A stretch of 64,000 nt of DNA from Pseudodesulfovibrio profundus. Lineage in GTDB: Bacteria > Desulfobacterota > Desulfovibrionia > Desulfovibrionales > Desulfovibrionaceae. Made by a program: the position numbers and the translations under genes. Below, piece by piece: positions 62,219 to 64,000 of this stretch. The DNA lies in NCBI RefSeq assembly GCF_900217235.1, contig NZ_LT907975.1:496001-560000 (forward strand), given 5' to 3'. The notes beneath the pieces are model-generated. The model saw only the letters and a program-made list of their open reading frames with translations, made no database searches and was not told the DNA's origin. Positions within the stretch are counted from its first letter, which is position 1; the number at the start of each line of letters is the position of its first letter.

Positions 62219-62223
62219 CCCCG

Positions 62224-62808
62224 ATGGTTTCACAGAATTCTTACGACGGCATCGACAAGTATGCCGCCGACCTCATTCGGCACAAAGCACGTCAACTCGT
62301 AGGCAAGGCCGGATTCACCGAGGACGACAGACCCGACCTCGAACAGGAACTGATGATCGATCTGCTGCAGCGGATGCGGCATTTCAATCCCGCCAAGGCC
62401 AAGAAGACCACCTTCATGGCCCGGATCGTCGAACGTCACATCTCCACCATTCTGGAGGCCCGGTTCGCCCAATGCCGGGACTGGCGGCTCTGCCAAACCT
62501 CACTCAACGAACCCCTCGACAACGGCGAAGGCGACACCACCGAGCGGATCGACTTCCTGGACAGCGAGGGCTCTCTGGGAAGCGGCACCCGCGAGACAAG
62601 GGAGCGCCTCGCCCATGAGATCCGCATGGACCTCGACCGGGCCATCGCCTCGCTGCCGGAAGAGCTCCGGGATCTGTGCGTGCGCCTGCACGAAAGCACC
62701 ATGGCCGAAATCGCCCGCGAGATGGGCATTCCCAGAACCACCCTCTACGACCGGCTGAGCAAGCTGCGCGAGGCTTTCAGCGAGTCTGGCCTGACCGACT
62801 ACCTGTGA
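62224..62808 (+). CDS. Phage-encoded sigma-70 family factor
   Basis: A 194-residue sigma factor. Residues 10-80 match region 2 (YAADLIRHKARQLVGKAGFTEDDRPDLEQELMIDLLQRMRHFNPAKAKKTTFMARIVERHISTIL), and about 135-190 match region 4 with its HTH (ASLPEELRDLCVRLHESTMAEIAREMGIPRTTLYDRLSKLREAF). Regions 1 and 3 are absent or short, as in group 4-like or phage factors. It would direct RNA polymerase to special promoters; the two-box elements listed here are the natural candidates, one of which follows three bases after its stop codon. Confidence 0.85.
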   Translation: MVSQNSYDGIDKYAADLIRHKARQLVGKAGFTEDDRPDLEQELMIDLLQRMRHFNPAKAKKTTFMARIVERHISTILEARFAQCRDWRLCQTSLNEPLDNGEGDTTERIDFLDSEGSLGSGTRETRERLAHEIRMDLDRAIASLPEELRDLCVRLHESTMAEIAREMGIPRTTLYDRLSKLREAFSESGLTDYL

Positions 62809-62811
62809 TCT

Positions 62812-62842
62812 CCGACGCATCGGCCCCGGCTCCGGTAAGTAA
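62812..62842 (+). promoter_or_regulatory. Phage promoter-like element, copy D
   Basis: CCGACG (62812-62817), 17 bases, GTAAGTAA (62835-62842), three bases after the sigma factor stop. The first box differs at one base from the others and CTCC replaces CTTCC before the second box. A long inverted repeat (GGCCCCGG near 62822 with CCGGGGCC near 62870) surrounds the second box. It faces the gene at 62913. Confidence 0.6.
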
Positions 62843-62912
62843 GCACCGTGCCGCATGGTGCGGCTATCCGGGGCCTCGGAAATCAGAACCTGAACAAAAG
62901 AGGAGTTCAACC

Positions 62913-63251
62913 ATGACTCACGACACCTACAAGTACCGTTTTGACGAGTCGGTCCCGGCCCAGGAACTGGAAGACACTTTCATGCTGGCGATGCTGGCCG
63001 TCGAAAGCCTGCATGGCCGTTCCCGTGTGCGGATGGAGAGCCGGTTCAATTTGGACAAGGCCCGCCGTACCTGCGTGATCGACGCCTCCACCGATGTCGG
63101 CAGCGACCTCGCCCGCATTTTCACCGGTTTCGCCACCAAGGAATACGGCGAACGCTCGGTCCTGATCGAACGATCTCAGCCGACGGGCTGCGCCTGCGCC
63201 TCCAAACATCGCGCAGCGCCCGCCGCCGCTACAGCGGGGGTGGCGGTATGA
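62913..63251 (+). CDS. Small conserved phage protein, unknown
   Basis: A 112-residue protein with GAGGAG before the ATG. Residues 1-85 form an alpha/beta unit (YRFDESVPAQELEDTFMLAMLAVESLHGRSRVRMESRFNLDKARRTCVIDASTDVGSDLARIFTGFATKEYG), like the small proteins found next to phage replication nucleases; the last 25 residues are Ala/Cys-rich. It overlaps the nuclease gene (ATGA) and lies behind copy D. Confidence 0.65.
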   Translation: MTHDTYKYRFDESVPAQELEDTFMLAMLAVESLHGRSRVRMESRFNLDKARRTCVIDASTDVGSDLARIFTGFATKEYGERSVLIERSQPTGCACASKHRAAPAAATAGVAV

Positions 63252-64000
63252 GCGAGCTGATGACCACCACCTATTCCATGTGGCGGCTGTTCCGCAACTG
63301 CCGCATGGCCTGCAAGTGGCGCTACATCGACGAGCTGGTGCCGCTCGAGCGCGACCCCAATCTGGCCTTCGGCTCGGTCATTCACGATTGCCTGGAGTGC
63401 TGGCACGGCGAGCGGGATCTGGCCAAGGTCCTCGACCACATCGACCGGACCTATCCGAACCGGGCGCAGGACGATCATCAACAGGCCGACTGGCATCTCG
63501 CCCGAGCCATGATGAGCGCCTATGCGGAACACTACCCGGCTGAAGACTTCGAGGTCGTCGCGCTCGAAAAGACCTTCGAAGGTCCCATCGTCAACCCGGC
63601 GACCGGCGCGACCTCGCGCAGTTTCATTCTCGCCGGGAAGGTGGACGGCATCGTCCGTCAGGATGGCCAGTATTTCCTGCTGGAACACAAAACCGCCTCG
63701 CAGATCGATGCCAGTTACCTGGAGCGGCTGTGGACCGATTTCCAGATCATCCTCTACGCCTGGTACCTGGAGCAGACCCTCGGCATCACGGTCAGCGGCA
63801 TCATCTACAACGTCCTGGTCAAGGCCAAGCTGCGCCAGGGCAAGGGTGAAACCGAGGCCGAATTCGAGGCCCGCCGGGCGGAGCTGATCGCCAAGTCGAA
63901 AACCGGCAAGAGCAGCGCCAAGCGCAAGTTGCCCGAGGACGACGACACCTTCCAGCAGCGGCTTCAGGAGAAGTACCTCGAGCCGGGCATGTTCCACCGC
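63248..64000 (+). CDS. PD-(D/E)XK nuclease, Cas4/RecB-like (partial)
   Basis: The frame is open from ATG 63248 to the window end, giving 251 residues. 'TYSMWRLFRNCRMACKWRYIDELVPLE' matches the N-terminal part of PDDEXK_1/RecB-type exonucleases; the core is VDGIV (D) and FLLEHKTA (E-x-K), with QIILYAWYLEQ after it as motif QxxxY-like. Such nucleases serve phage recombination or replication. The C-terminus lies outside the window. Confidence 0.82.
   Translation, partial: MSELMTTTYSMWRLFRNCRMACKWRYIDELVPLERDPNLAFGSVIHDCLECWHGERDLAKVLDHIDRTYPNRAQDDHQQADWHLARAMMSAYAEHYPAEDFEVVALEKTFEGPIVNPATGATSRSFILAGKVDGIVRQDGQYFLLEHKTASQIDASYLERLWTDFQIILYAWYLEQTLGITVSGIIYNVLVKAKLRQGKGETEAEFEARRAELIAKSKTGKSSAKRKLPEDDDTFQQRLQEKYLEPGMFHR

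Overview
The window is a GC-rich Gram-negative-type sequence made almost entirely of one contractile-tailed phage (prophage or large temperate phage), interrupted by a defence island. No host housekeeping gene or tRNA is visible, so the host is uncertain. The style (DUF2924/serine recombinase module, type III BREX, HK97-type capsid with T4-like baseplate parts) suits a proteobacterium or Desulfobacterota-like host, but this is only an inference.

Region 1 (1-28,160, all + strand) is the virion module: end of a head-maturation gene, decoration-like protein, major capsid, connector and completion proteins, tail sheath and tube, a tail-assembly chaperone with a probable -1 frameshift extension, tape measure, baseplate hub, spike, PAAR tip, gp25-like wedge, baseplate J, tail protein I, several unassigned tail proteins and a DUF4815-type tail fibre. 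A small peptidase M15/holin-like pair sits inside the baseplate genes. Region 2 (28,400-31,213) is a four-gene amidoligase, unknown protein, class II glutamine amidotransferase and gamma-glutamylcyclotransferase cluster.

Region 3 (31,200-53,322, + strand) is the defence island. A small HTH protein precedes a complete type III BREX set (brxF, brxC/pglY, pglXI, brxHII, pglZ, brxA). An mcrB-mcrC pair is nested between pglXI and brxHII, inside an AT-rich block whose edges fall within the two BREX genes. Hachiman (hamA, hamB) follows, overlapping an ADP-ribosylglycohydrolase and a PD-(D/E)XK-like protein. An IS3-family element (53,550-54,797) ends the island.

Region 4 (55,227-58,269, - strand) is a recombination operon: an 80-aa protein, DUF2924 protein, large serine recombinase and an HTH protein. 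Region 5 (58,296-61,641, + strand) is a self-contained unit: sigma70-like promoter with a palindromic operator, a LexA-type DNA-binding domain without protease, an unrecognised 262-aa protein, a 700-aa QueC-like PP-loop protein, and a strong terminator. This is the best candidate for an undescribed (probably defensive) system. Region 6 (61,700-64,000) returns to phage genes: a phage sigma factor, a small conserved protein and a PD-(D/E)XK nuclease running off the end.

A second striking signal links these parts. Five intergenic sites share CCGAC(A/G), exactly 17 bases, then GTA(A/G)GTAA: three in the virion module, one directly behind the phage sigma gene, and one on the minus strand upstream of the recombinase operon. 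They look like promoters for a dedicated, probably phage-encoded, sigma factor, and they mark the regions on both sides of the defence island as one element.
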